Assembly (NCBI RefSeq): GCF_002158905.1
Contig: NZ_CP021431.1
Coordinates: 1,860,001 to 1,924,000 of the forward strand
Direction: 5' to 3'
Length of the DNA: 64,000 bases
From: Yoonia vestfoldensis
GTDB taxonomy: Bacteria > Pseudomonadota > Alphaproteobacteria > Rhodobacterales > Rhodobacteraceae
Of this stretch, positions 35,977 to 43,489 are shown one piece after another. A model generated the notes under the pieces. That model was given only the letters and a program-made list of their open reading frames with translations, had not been told where the DNA came from and made no database searches. Both the position numbers and the translations under genes were made by a program. The first letter of the stretch is position 1. Every line of letters begins with the position of its first letter.

Positions 35977-36983
35977 TCTGCGGTCAGCCTTTCTGCGGAT
36001 GCGGTCGTGGCGTCCTGCGGCGGGTAAAGCCAGCAGGCCACACGGCGACCGGGGGCTGTTTGCACGGCCTGCGGTTGGTCCACGCGGCATTTGTCCATCA
36101 CATGCGGGCAGCGCGGGTTAAAGGCGCAACCACGCGGGATGGCCGACAGGCGCGGCATTGATCCGGGGATCTGGGTCAGCCGGTCCAGATTGGCCCCCAG
36201 ACGCGGGATCGCCCCCATCAGGCCGGATGAATAGGGATGCTGGGCGTCCTTGATCACATCACGCACCGGGCCGATTTCGGCGATCCGGCCCGCATACATC
36301 ACCGCGACACGGTCGGCGGTTTCCGCGATCACCCCCATGTCATGGGTGACCAGCATGATCGAGGCGCCATTTTCGGCGCAAAGCCGTTTCATCACATCAA
36401 TGATCTGCGCCTGCACTGACACATCAAGCGCGGTCGTCGGTTCATCCGCGATCACCAGATCAGGCCCCGCGCAAAGGGCCAGCGCAATGACCACGCGCTG
36501 GCGCATACCGCCCGAAAACTGATGCGGATAATCGTCGATCCGGCGGCTGGCATCGGGGATGCCCACATCATCCAGCAATTGCACGGCCTTCTTGCGCGCC
36601 TCTGTCACCGACAATGGCAGATGGGTGCGGATCGTCTCGATCAGCTGTTCGGAAATCCGGTAAAGCGGGTTCAGCGATGTCAGCGGGTCCTGAAAGATCA
36701 TGCCGATCTTGCGGCCACGGATCTTGCGCATCTCGGCAGCGGGCAGATTGTCGATGCGGCGGCCTTGCAAGATCACCTCGCCCTGCGCGATCCGGCCGGG
36801 ACGGTCGATCAGCCCCATGATGGCAGAGCCGGTCATCGACTTGCCGGCACCGGATTCCCCCACCACGCCCAGCACCTCGCCGGGCATGATGTCAAAGGAA
36901 ATATCCTGCACCGCGGTCAGGATGCCACGGCGCGTGGGGAATTCCACCGTCAGGTTGCGGACAGACAATAGCGGTTCGGTCAT
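35973..36983 (-). CDS. Oligopeptide-type ABC importer ATPase (OppD/DppD-like)
   Basis: A 336-residue ATPase with Walker A GESGAGKSMTGSA, signature FSGGMRQRVVIALAL, Walker B LVIADEPTTALDV and a C-terminal Cys cluster (GCAFNPRCPHVMDKC). It forms the ATPase heterodimer with the next gene product. It follows the permease gene by eight bases. Confidence 0.92.
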   Translation of the reverse strand: MTEPLLSVRNLTVEFPTRRGILTAVQDISFDIMPGEVLGVVGESGAGKSMTGSAIMGLIDRPGRIAQGEVILQGRRIDNLPAAEMRKIRGRKIGMIFQDPLTSLNPLYRISEQLIETIRTHLPLSVTEARKKAVQLLDDVGIPDASRRIDDYPHQFSGGMRQRVVIALALCAGPDLVIADEPTTALDVSVQAQIIDVMKRLCAENGASIMLVTHDMGVIAETADRVAVMYAGRIAEIGPVRDVIKDAQHPYSSGLMGAIPRLGANLDRLTQIPGSMPRLSAIPRGCAFNPRCPHVMDKCRVDQPQAVQTAPGRRVACWLYPPQDATTASAERLTAE

Positions 36984-36991
36984 AGCGCGTC

Positions 36992-37969
36992 CTATCGCAA
37001 TTTGGGGTTCAGCGCATCGCGCAGCCAGTCACCCAGCAGGTTGACCGACAGCGCCAGCGCGATCAGCGTGACGGCGGGAAAGAACAAGATCCACCATTCG
37101 CCCGAGAACAGGAATTGCTGGCCAATACGGATCAGCGTGCCCAAGCTTGGCTGCGTCGGCGGCACACCGACCCCGAGGAAGGACAAGGTCGCCTCTTCGA
37201 TAATGGCCAGCGCCAATGAAATCGTCCCGATCACCAGCACCGGCCCCAGCACATTGGGCAGCACATGGCGCAGCAAGATCAGGATCGGATGCACGCCCAT
37301 GATCCGCGCGGCGGAGACGTAATCCTTTTGCCGTTCCACCATGGTCGCGCCGCGCACCGTGCGCGCGAATTGCGCCCAATTCGACAGACCGATCGCCAGG
37401 ATCAGCACCCAGACGGCCATGCTTTCCTGCTGGCTGGGCGGGATCAGCCCGCGCGCGATGCCAAAGATCAGCAGCGCGATCAGGATCGCGGGAAAGGACA
37501 GCTGGATATCGGTGATCCGCATGATCACCGCATCAATGGTGCCCCCGTTATAACCCGCGACCAACCCCAGCGACACGCCCAGCGTCATCGCGAACAGCGT
37601 CGCAAGGATACCGACGAATAGCGACACACGGCTGCCATACATGATCGTGGACAGCACATCGCGGCCTTGGTTATCGGCGCCCATCAGGAAATAATTATCG
37701 GTAAAGGCCCCGGTGCTGGCCGGCGGGGTGAACCCGTCCATCAGGTTCAGGCTGGCGGGGTTGAACGGGTTATAGGGCGCGATCAAAGGCGCGAAAACGG
37801 CCATCAGGATCAGCGCCAAGGCCACGAAGGTCGCAACCACCGTCACCGGCGAGGTCCGCCAGGAATAAAAGATATCGCTGTCCAGCGCGCGCGCTATCCG
37901 GCCCTCGGCACGGACCGGCACGATCATATCCTCGGCGGGGATGTCTTTGACAAATTTGCGGTTTTCCAT
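36992..37969 (-). CDS. Oligopeptide-type ABC importer permease (OppC/DppC-like)
   Basis: A 325-residue permease with a polar N-terminal head, a first helix (VTVVATFVALALILMAVFAPLIA) and the DppC motif MGADNQGRDVLSTIMYGSRVSL. The coupling segment MGVHPILILLRHVLPNVLGPVLV is near the end. It is three bases after the OppB-like gene. Confidence 0.92.
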   Translation of the reverse strand: MENRKFVKDIPAEDMIVPVRAEGRIARALDSDIFYSWRTSPVTVVATFVALALILMAVFAPLIAPYNPFNPASLNLMDGFTPPASTGAFTDNYFLMGADNQGRDVLSTIMYGSRVSLFVGILATLFAMTLGVSLGLVAGYNGGTIDAVIMRITDIQLSFPAILIALLIFGIARGLIPPSQQESMAVWVLILAIGLSNWAQFARTVRGATMVERQKDYVSAARIMGVHPILILLRHVLPNVLGPVLVIGTISLALAIIEEATLSFLGVGVPPTQPSLGTLIRIGQQFLFSGEWWILFFPAVTLIALALSVNLLGDWLRDALNPKLR

Positions 37970-37972
37970 GGT

Positions 37973-38953
37973 TTACTTCCCTGCCCCGCCATCGACGCGC
38001 AGCCGCGGATCGACAACGTAATACAGAATATCGACGACCAGATTGATCAGCACGAAGACCAGCGCGATGAACATCAGATAGGCCGCCATCACCGGCACAT
38101 CGACCACCTGCACCGAGACGATGAACAAAGACCCCACACCCGGCCATTGGAACACGGTTTCGGTGACGATGGCAAAGGCGATGACCGACCCCAGTTGCAG
38201 GCCGGTGATGGTGATCACGGGCACCATCGTGTTTTTCAGCGCATGGCCGAAATTGATGGCGCGCTGGGTCAATCCGCGCGCCTTGGCAAAGCGGATGTAT
38301 TCGGTGCGCAGCACTTCCAGCATCTCGGCCCTGACCAGACGCATGATCAGCGTAAGCTGGAACAGCGACAGCGTGATCGCGGGCAGGATCAGCGATTTCA
38401 GCCCGCTTTCGGTCAGGAAACCGGTGCGCCACCAGCCCAGATCGACGACCTCGCCGCGCCCGAAAGACGGCAGCCAGCCCAGTTCAACCGCGAAAATATA
38501 GATCAGCCCGATCCCGATCAGGAATGTCGGCAGGCTGACACCCACCAGCGACAAAGCCATGATCCCCGCCGAGGACCAGGCCTTGGGCCGCAGCGCGGTA
38601 TAGACGCCAAAGATCACCCCAAAGATCAGCGCGATACTGGCCGAGACCAGCGCCAATTCGATTGTCGCGGGCAGGCGGCTGAGGATCAGCTCGGTCACGG
38701 GCTGTTGCAGGCGATAGGAAATGCCGAATTCGCCTTGGGCGGCATTGGCGATGAAACGGGCGAATTGCACGATGACGCTGTCGTTCAGCCCCAGCCTTTC
38801 GCGCATGATTTCCTGATCTTCCAGCCGCGTATCGACGCCGACCATGCTGGCGATCGGGTCACCCACATAGCGAAAGACGATGAACGCGATCAGCGCCACG
38901 AACAGCATGACAACGACGGATTGCGCAAGCCGTCTGATGATGAAGGCCAGCAT
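37973..38953 (-). CDS. Oligopeptide-type ABC importer permease (OppB/DppB-like)
   Basis: A 326-residue permease beginning MLAFIIRRLAQSVVVMLFVALIAF, the usual OppB start. This supports the ATG at 38953 over the longer open frame from 39007, which would run into the upstream hairpin. The coupling region is RAINFGHALKNTMVPVITITGLQ, then VFQWPGVGSLFI. The operon order is binding protein, OppB, OppC, OppD, OppF. Confidence 0.92.
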   Translation of the reverse strand: MLAFIIRRLAQSVVVMLFVALIAFIVFRYVGDPIASMVGVDTRLEDQEIMRERLGLNDSVIVQFARFIANAAQGEFGISYRLQQPVTELILSRLPATIELALVSASIALIFGVIFGVYTALRPKAWSSAGIMALSLVGVSLPTFLIGIGLIYIFAVELGWLPSFGRGEVVDLGWWRTGFLTESGLKSLILPAITLSLFQLTLIMRLVRAEMLEVLRTEYIRFAKARGLTQRAINFGHALKNTMVPVITITGLQLGSVIAFAIVTETVFQWPGVGSLFIVSVQVVDVPVMAAYLMFIALVFVLINLVVDILYYVVDPRLRVDGGAGK

Positions 38954-38977
38954 CGGGCGACCCCTTTTTGAATGAAA

Positions 38978-39015
38978 GAACCGCCTTGCGTCGGAAGCCC
39001 GAGACAAGGCGGTTC
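38978..39015 (-). repeat. Intercistronic hairpin after the oligopeptide-type binding protein
   Basis: GAACCGCCTTG (38978-38988) and CAAGGCGGTTC (39005-39015) form a perfect 11-base-pair stem with a 16-base loop between the binding-protein and first permease genes. On the transcript it is followed by CTTTCATTC, a weak U-rich stretch, so partial termination or message protection are both possible. Confidence 0.75.
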
Positions 39016-39031
39016 ATGGTAACGTGACGGA

Positions 39032-40615
39032 TCAGTCTGCGAAGGTGACGCTGGTCATCAGCGGCTGGTTCTCAGGATGAACCGGCAGGGTGATACGGTC
39101 GTTCATCGCATAAGCCAAGACCTGATTATGGATCGGCAGCAGCACACGGTCCGCCTTCACCACGTCCCAGATTTCGGCAACCGTCGCGGCGCGGGCTTCC
39201 AGATCGGTTTCCGTGCCCAGCGATTTGATCATCGCGTCCAGTTCGGGGTTGGAATAAAGACCGCCGTTATAGGCGCCATAGCTGCCTTCTTTGGAATGCA
39301 CCAAGTCGTTGAAGACATAGGCGGAATCGAATGTCGGCACGCCCCAGCCCAGCATGTAGAAATCAGTCTCGTTGCTGGTGACCAGCGGCGAATGCTGCGC
39401 CACAGGGCGCGAGGCCAGCGTGACATTGATCCCGATCCGGCCCAGCATGCCGACAACGGCCTGGCTGATCGCCTCGTCGTTGACGTAGCGGTTGTTGGGG
39501 GTATCCAGCGTCACGCTGAACCCGTCGGGATAGCCCGCTTCGGTCAGCAATGCGCGCGCGCGGTCCAGATCGACGGCGGGATAGGCGTCCAGCTCTGGGG
39601 TCCAGCCCGCGACGAAAGGCGGGTTCGGAATGCCTGTCGGGATCGACTGGCCGCGCATCACGACCGCCTGGATCGCTTCGCGGTCGATGGCCAGTTCCAT
39701 GGCTTCGCGCACCAGCGGGTTGTTGAACGGGTTGCTGTCGGTGACATTGGACGAGGCCAGCGGTTCATCACCGAATTTATAGCCAAAATAGATCACCCGG
39801 TTTTCAGCGCCGGTTTCGATCTTGATCCCGTCGGTGCCGCTGAGGCGTTCGATATCCTGCACCGGCACGTCCTGCACGATGTCAACCTCGCCCGACAGCA
39901 GCGCGGCAACGCGTGTCGCGGCATCCGAAATCGGCAGATAGATGATTTCCGTCACGGCAGGGGCGGTGTCGGCCCAGTGGTTTTCGTTCACGGTCAGGAC
40001 CGAGCGCACATCGACTTCGCGCGATTGCAGGATATAGGGGCCGGTGCCATTGGTGTTGCGCACGGCGAAATTATCCTCGCCTGCGGCGTAATCCTGCACT
40101 TCGACGACGTTATTGGCCTCGGACCAATCCTTGTCCATGATGAACGTATTGGTCAGGTTATTGGGATAGAGCGGCGACGGGCCGGTCATGCGGACTTCGA
40201 CGGTGTAATCATCAACGGCGGTGACTTCGGCCACATCGACATGCAGCTGGCGCATGTTGGATTTTTCCGACCGCGCGCGGTCCAGCGAAAAGACCACATC
40301 CTCGGCGGTGAAAGCCGCGCCATCATGGAAGGTCACGCCTTCGCGCAAGGTAAAGACCCAAGTGTCGGGGGATCCGTCCTTGATCGCCCAAGATGTCGCC
40401 AGACGTGGCGTCAACGTGCCTTCGACATCGCGGTCCATCAGCGTTTCATAGACATGATGGGCAAAGTTATGCGTCGGCCCCTGGTTTTGCGAATGCGGGT
40501 CCAGCGTCAGGGCATCGGATGCCCGCGCCCAGCGGATCGTTTCGGCCGATGCCTGCGACACGATCAGTGTCGAGGACAGTAACATCGCAGAAAGACTAAG
40601 GATTTGTCTGGTCAT
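39032..40615 (-). CDS. Oligopeptide-type ABC importer substrate-binding protein
   Basis: A 527-residue family-5 periplasmic binding protein. The signal peptide is MTRQILSLSAMLLSSTLIVSQASA, then ETIRWARASDALTLDPHSQNQGPTHNF. The family motif LREGVTFHDGAAFTAEDVVFSLDRA is clear. The ATG at 40615 follows GGAG and the signal peptide; the frame runs on upstream without sense. Substrates of this family include peptides, opines and glycosides; nothing nearby identifies the ligand. Confidence 0.9.
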   Translation of the reverse strand: MTRQILSLSAMLLSSTLIVSQASAETIRWARASDALTLDPHSQNQGPTHNFAHHVYETLMDRDVEGTLTPRLATSWAIKDGSPDTWVFTLREGVTFHDGAAFTAEDVVFSLDRARSEKSNMRQLHVDVAEVTAVDDYTVEVRMTGPSPLYPNNLTNTFIMDKDWSEANNVVEVQDYAAGEDNFAVRNTNGTGPYILQSREVDVRSVLTVNENHWADTAPAVTEIIYLPISDAATRVAALLSGEVDIVQDVPVQDIERLSGTDGIKIETGAENRVIYFGYKFGDEPLASSNVTDSNPFNNPLVREAMELAIDREAIQAVVMRGQSIPTGIPNPPFVAGWTPELDAYPAVDLDRARALLTEAGYPDGFSVTLDTPNNRYVNDEAISQAVVGMLGRIGINVTLASRPVAQHSPLVTSNETDFYMLGWGVPTFDSAYVFNDLVHSKEGSYGAYNGGLYSNPELDAMIKSLGTETDLEARAATVAEIWDVVKADRVLLPIHNQVLAYAMNDRITLPVHPENQPLMTSVTFAD

Positions 40616-40645
40616 GTCGGGAACTCCATTCCTTGATTTTCGGGC

Positions 40646-40662
40646 ATGCAGCCGTGCTGCAT
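40646..40662. repeat. Inverted repeat in the leader before the binding-protein gene
   Basis: ATGCAGC-CGT-GCTGCAT is a perfect 7-base inverted repeat about 31 bases upstream of the binding-protein start. It lies in the 204-base gap 40616-40819 that also must hold the operon promoter. No convincing -35/-10 pair was found in that gap. Confidence 0.4.
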
Positions 40663-40819
40663 CGCGTCCTGCCCGGCAACAGAGATGATTCATCCATCTT
40701 TTGCAATGGCCAAGACGCGGCCCGCCCGACAGAGCGGCGATCTGGCGCCAAGTGTTCGCAATGGCAGCCTGGCTGCACAAAAGCTGGGCAGACCATGGCG
40801 CGCGCGCAGGGATCAGCCG

Positions 40820-41665
40820 TCAGGGACGCCCGACAAATTCAAAGCTGAACGTGGTCTGCGCGCCTGCGGGCGGGGCCGGAAAGGGGGCCGCGCGGCGGAT
40901 ATGGTCCAGCGCCAGCCGGTCCAGCGCGGCAGAGCCAGAGGATTGCGCCACGCTGACATCGCCAAGCGCCCCCGAGGCCGCAATCGCAAAGCGCACCACG
41001 ACGCTGCCGCGCGCGGGGGCGTTCTGACGCCGGACGCGGGTGATCTGGCGCAGCACCTGCCCGGGATAGCTGGCCGCTGCGGCCTGCCCGCCGGTGCTGT
41101 CGGGTGCCGGTGCCGCCCCCGATGCGGCCGCCTGCCCCTGCGGGCGGGCCTGTGTGCTGCCACGGGTGGCATCGGTTGATGCCGTGCCTGCCTGGCGTGG
41201 CGGATTGGCCTGTGGGGTGGGTGCAGCTTGCCGTGCGGGGCGCGCAACGGGGCGCAGCGATGTCGCGGGGGCGCTATCGGGCAGCGCATGGGTCGGGTCG
41301 GGCGCTGCTTGCGCGGCGGTTTCACGCGGGCTGACCGGGGGCGCGACCGTGCTGGCAACCGGCGCGCTGGTGGCCGGCGCGGGGGCCACGGGCACCGCCA
41401 GATCAGCGACCGCCGATGCAGGCAGCGCAAGGCTGCGCGCGGTGACAGGCTGCGCCACGGGGGGCTGCGCTGGCGGGGTGACAGGTGTTGATCCAGCCAC
41501 GAAATCCGCGAAAGCCGCCCCCAAGGCCGCGTGATCCGGCGCGCCGCCGCCTGCGATCTCCAGCCGCTGCGGCGCTGGCACCGCGATCAGCAGCCCCGCC
41601 GCATGCAAGCCCCCCGACAGCGCCAGCGCCAGCAATCCGCCCCCCAAGGCGCGCAGCCGGATCAT
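40820..41665 (-). CDS. tonB: TonB energy-transducing protein
   Basis: A 281-residue periplasm-spanning protein. The N-terminal membrane anchor LALALSGGLHAAGLLIAV contains the SxxxH motif needed for ExbBD coupling. A long Pro/Ala-rich linker (about residues 50-190) follows, then a TonB C-terminal domain (YPGQVLRQITRVRRQNAPARGSVVVRF through FSFEF). It delivers energy to outer-membrane receptors, here most likely the haem receptor. It is the last gene of the minus-strand haem operon and overlaps exbD. Confidence 0.9.
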   Translation of the reverse strand: MIRLRALGGGLLALALSGGLHAAGLLIAVPAPQRLEIAGGGAPDHAALGAAFADFVAGSTPVTPPAQPPVAQPVTARSLALPASAVADLAVPVAPAPATSAPVASTVAPPVSPRETAAQAAPDPTHALPDSAPATSLRPVARPARQAAPTPQANPPRQAGTASTDATRGSTQARPQGQAAASGAAPAPDSTGGQAAAASYPGQVLRQITRVRRQNAPARGSVVVRFAIAASGALGDVSVAQSSGSAALDRLALDHIRRAAPFPAPPAGAQTTFSFEFVGRP

Positions 41666-42048
41666 GGCGCAAGCCCGGTTTGCGTCACCAGCCGCAGGTC
41701 CTGCCCGGTTGCGCTGCGCAGGGCGGCGGCGAGAGCGATCAGTTCACGCGCGGGCAGATTGCGATCCGGCAAAAGCCGCAAGCCACCGCTTTGATCCGCT
41801 TGCGCGGCGGCGAATGCGGCAGGTGTCGTCACTTCGGCGCGCCATAACAGCGTGCCATCCGCCAGCACCACCAGCGCATCATCCGGCACCCGCGCGGCGG
41901 CGATATCCGCATCGACCAGCTGCATGTCACGTTCCAATGGCTGGGCCACCTGCCCTGCGATCAAAAAGAACACCAGCATCAGGAAGACCACGTTGATCAG
42001 CGCGATTGTCGGTTCAGGCTTGGCGCGGGGCGGCGGGGCAAGACGCAT
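41662..42048 (-). CDS. exbD: ExbD-like protein lacking the membrane aspartate
   Basis: A 128-residue ExbD/TolR-family protein: short cytoplasmic head, one membrane helix and a periplasmic domain. In the helix (TIALINVVFLMLVFFLIAG) the position of the essential proton-carrying Asp (D25 in E. coli ExbD) is Asn19. The periplasmic domain (LRLLPDRNLPARELIALAAAL) is intact. It follows a second ExbD gene with the Asp by four bases, suggesting a mixed ExbD dimer rather than a dead gene. Confidence 0.85.
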   Translation of the reverse strand: MRLAPPPRAKPEPTIALINVVFLMLVFFLIAGQVAQPLERDMQLVDADIAAARVPDDALVVLADGTLLWRAEVTTPAAFAAAQADQSGGLRLLPDRNLPARELIALAAALRSATGQDLRLVTQTGLAP

Positions 42049-42052
42049 CGGA

Positions 42053-42421
42053 TCACCCGCCGATCAGGCGCAGGCTGATCCCCGGCACGGTTTGCGCGAC
42101 CACCAGCACATCGACCAGCCGCTGGGCTGTGACATCCGCAGCAGGGGCGACCAGCACCAGCCCGCCATCCAGCGCCGTCATCGCGGCGGGCAGACCGGCC
42201 AGGGTGATCTCGGCCACGTTCAGCGTGATCGCATCGGCGGTGATGCGCAAAAAGGCAGGCGGCGCGCCCGAGCCAGCGGCCCCGGCTGTCGCCGCGATGA
42301 AGGGCAGATCGCCAAAGCGGGTAAAGGTCGATGACAGCATGAAAAACAACAATAGCAGAAAGATCACATCAATCAGCGATGTCAGCGACAGCCGCCGTCT
42401 GCGCAGCGCGGGCCTAACCAT
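42053..42421 (-). CDS. exbD: ExbD proton-channel subunit
   Basis: A 122-residue ExbD protein with basic head PALRRRR, a helix SLTSLIDVIFLLLLFFML containing the expected Asp18, and a periplasmic domain. With ExbB it forms the proton-driven motor for TonB. It overlaps exbB by eight bases. It is the more conventional of the two ExbD copies. Confidence 0.9.
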   Translation of the reverse strand: MVRPALRRRRLSLTSLIDVIFLLLLFFMLSSTFTRFGDLPFIAATAGAAGSGAPPAFLRITADAITLNVAEITLAGLPAAMTALDGGLVLVAPAADVTAQRLVDVLVVAQTVPGISLRLIGG

Positions 42422-43037
42422 GGGCCAGACCGGGGTGCAAAGCGCCTTCGATCAGCGTCTCGGCGATGCGGCGTTCATGGGCCATGCGGCCCTCGAACCA
42501 GGACAGGATCGCGGTCAGCGGCATTGCCACGGCCAGCCCCGCCGCCGTGGTCATCAAGGCCACCCAGATCCCGCCCGCCAGCACGGATGGATCAACGCTT
42601 TGCCCGGCCTCTTGCATCGCGCGAAAGGCCGCGATCATGCCCAGCACGGTGCCGAACAGCCCCAAAAGCGGGGCGGTCTGCGCCACGGCATCAAGCAGGC
42701 GAAACCCGCCTTCCAGCCGGGCCAGCCGCGTCTCGGCCAGCGCATAAAGCCGGTCGCGCGCATCACGCGCCTCTAGCGCCAGCGCCAGCACCGGTCCCAG
42801 ATGCGATTGCGCCGCTTCGGCCAGGGCCAGCGCGCGGGCCTGCTGGCCTGCATCAGAGGCCGCGAGTGCGGCCAGCAAGGGCGCATGCCGCCCGACCCCT
42901 GCGGCATAGAATTGCGCCAGTTTCCACAGCACCACGGCCCCCGACAGCACCGACAGGCCGATCAGCAGCGCAACGACCCAGCCGCCCAGATCAATGAAAG
43001 CGACCAGCGCATCGCGCGCCTGCAAAAGATGGATCAT
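42414..43037 (-). CDS. exbB: ExbB/TolQ/MotA-family proton channel protein
   Basis: A 207-residue membrane protein with three hydrophobic segments. The MotA/TolQ/ExbB signature lies in LDAVAQTAPLLGLFGTVLGMIAAF and ILAGGIWVALMTTAAGLAVAMPLTAI-type sequence. It makes the pentameric channel that holds the ExbD pair. The start overlaps the preceding gene by four bases. Confidence 0.92.
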   Translation of the reverse strand: MIHLLQARDALVAFIDLGGWVVALLIGLSVLSGAVVLWKLAQFYAAGVGRHAPLLAALAASDAGQQARALALAEAAQSHLGPVLALALEARDARDRLYALAETRLARLEGGFRLLDAVAQTAPLLGLFGTVLGMIAAFRAMQEAGQSVDPSVLAGGIWVALMTTAAGLAVAMPLTAILSWFEGRMAHERRIAETLIEGALHPGLAHG

Positions 43038-43489
43038 TGCATTACCTCGACATCATCCACAGAAACCGTGACATGCAGCGCCTGCGCACAGGCGGAATCC
43101 TGCACCGCCTCGCCGGTGCAGGAGGCGACGCCGTTGATCAGCAGCTGGGCGATCTCTGGGCAGGCGATCCCGGCCACATCGAATTGGCGCACGCGGCGCG
43201 CATCCACGGGCAGCGCGCCGAAATCAAACAGCGTCAGCGCAGCGACCCGGCCCGCCTGATCGAAAAGCACCGTTTCCAGCGCCAGCGTGGTCAAAGGCGC
43301 CAGCGCATTATCCGCGACGAAGGTCAGCCGGCAGGCATTATCCACAGGATCAAGCCGGTTCAGATCGACCGCGATCCCGCCCGCCTGCTGTGCCGCCGCA
43401 GGCCATGCGAGCGCCAGAACAAGAACGGGCGCAAGAACAGGCGCAAGCACAGGGGCAAGAACAGGCGCAATGATCCCTGCCCTTACCAT
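43034..43489 (-). CDS. Small secreted protein of the haem locus, unknown function
   Basis: A 151-residue protein with an unusual repetitive signal region (four Ala-Pro-Val-Leu units encoded by 12-base repeats), then a mature part of about 115 residues. Four to five Cys are visible (DNACRLTF, GIACPEIA, ASCTGEAVQDSACAQ), suggesting disulfide bonds in the periplasm. It lies between hmuR and exbB with overlaps on both sides, so it is part of the haem operon. I do not recognise a named family. Confidence 0.7.
   Translation of the reverse strand: MVRAGIIAPVLAPVLAPVLAPVLVLALAWPAAAQQAGGIAVDLNRLDPVDNACRLTFVADNALAPLTTLALETVLFDQAGRVAALTLFDFGALPVDARRVRQFDVAGIACPEIAQLLINGVASCTGEAVQDSACAQALHVTVSVDDVEVMQ
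43421..43468 (-). repeat. Four 12-bp tandem repeats in a signal-peptide coding region
   Basis: Plus-strand units AAGAACGGGCGC, AAGAACAGGCGC, AAGCACAGGGGC and AAGAACAGGCGC run in series. On the coding strand they give repeated Ala-Pro-Val-Leu in the hydrophobic core of the signal peptide. Confidence 0.9.

Noticed and set aside
34120..36027. 635-residue plus-strand open frame covering TVP38 and the OppF-like ATPase gene
   Set aside because: Out of frame with the TVP38 gene at first and then antisense to the ATPase; no motifs of its own.
37667..38971. 434-residue plus-strand open frame opposite the Opp-type permeases
   Set aside because: Extreme Gln/Asp/His/Arg content, the usual antisense of hydrophobic helices.
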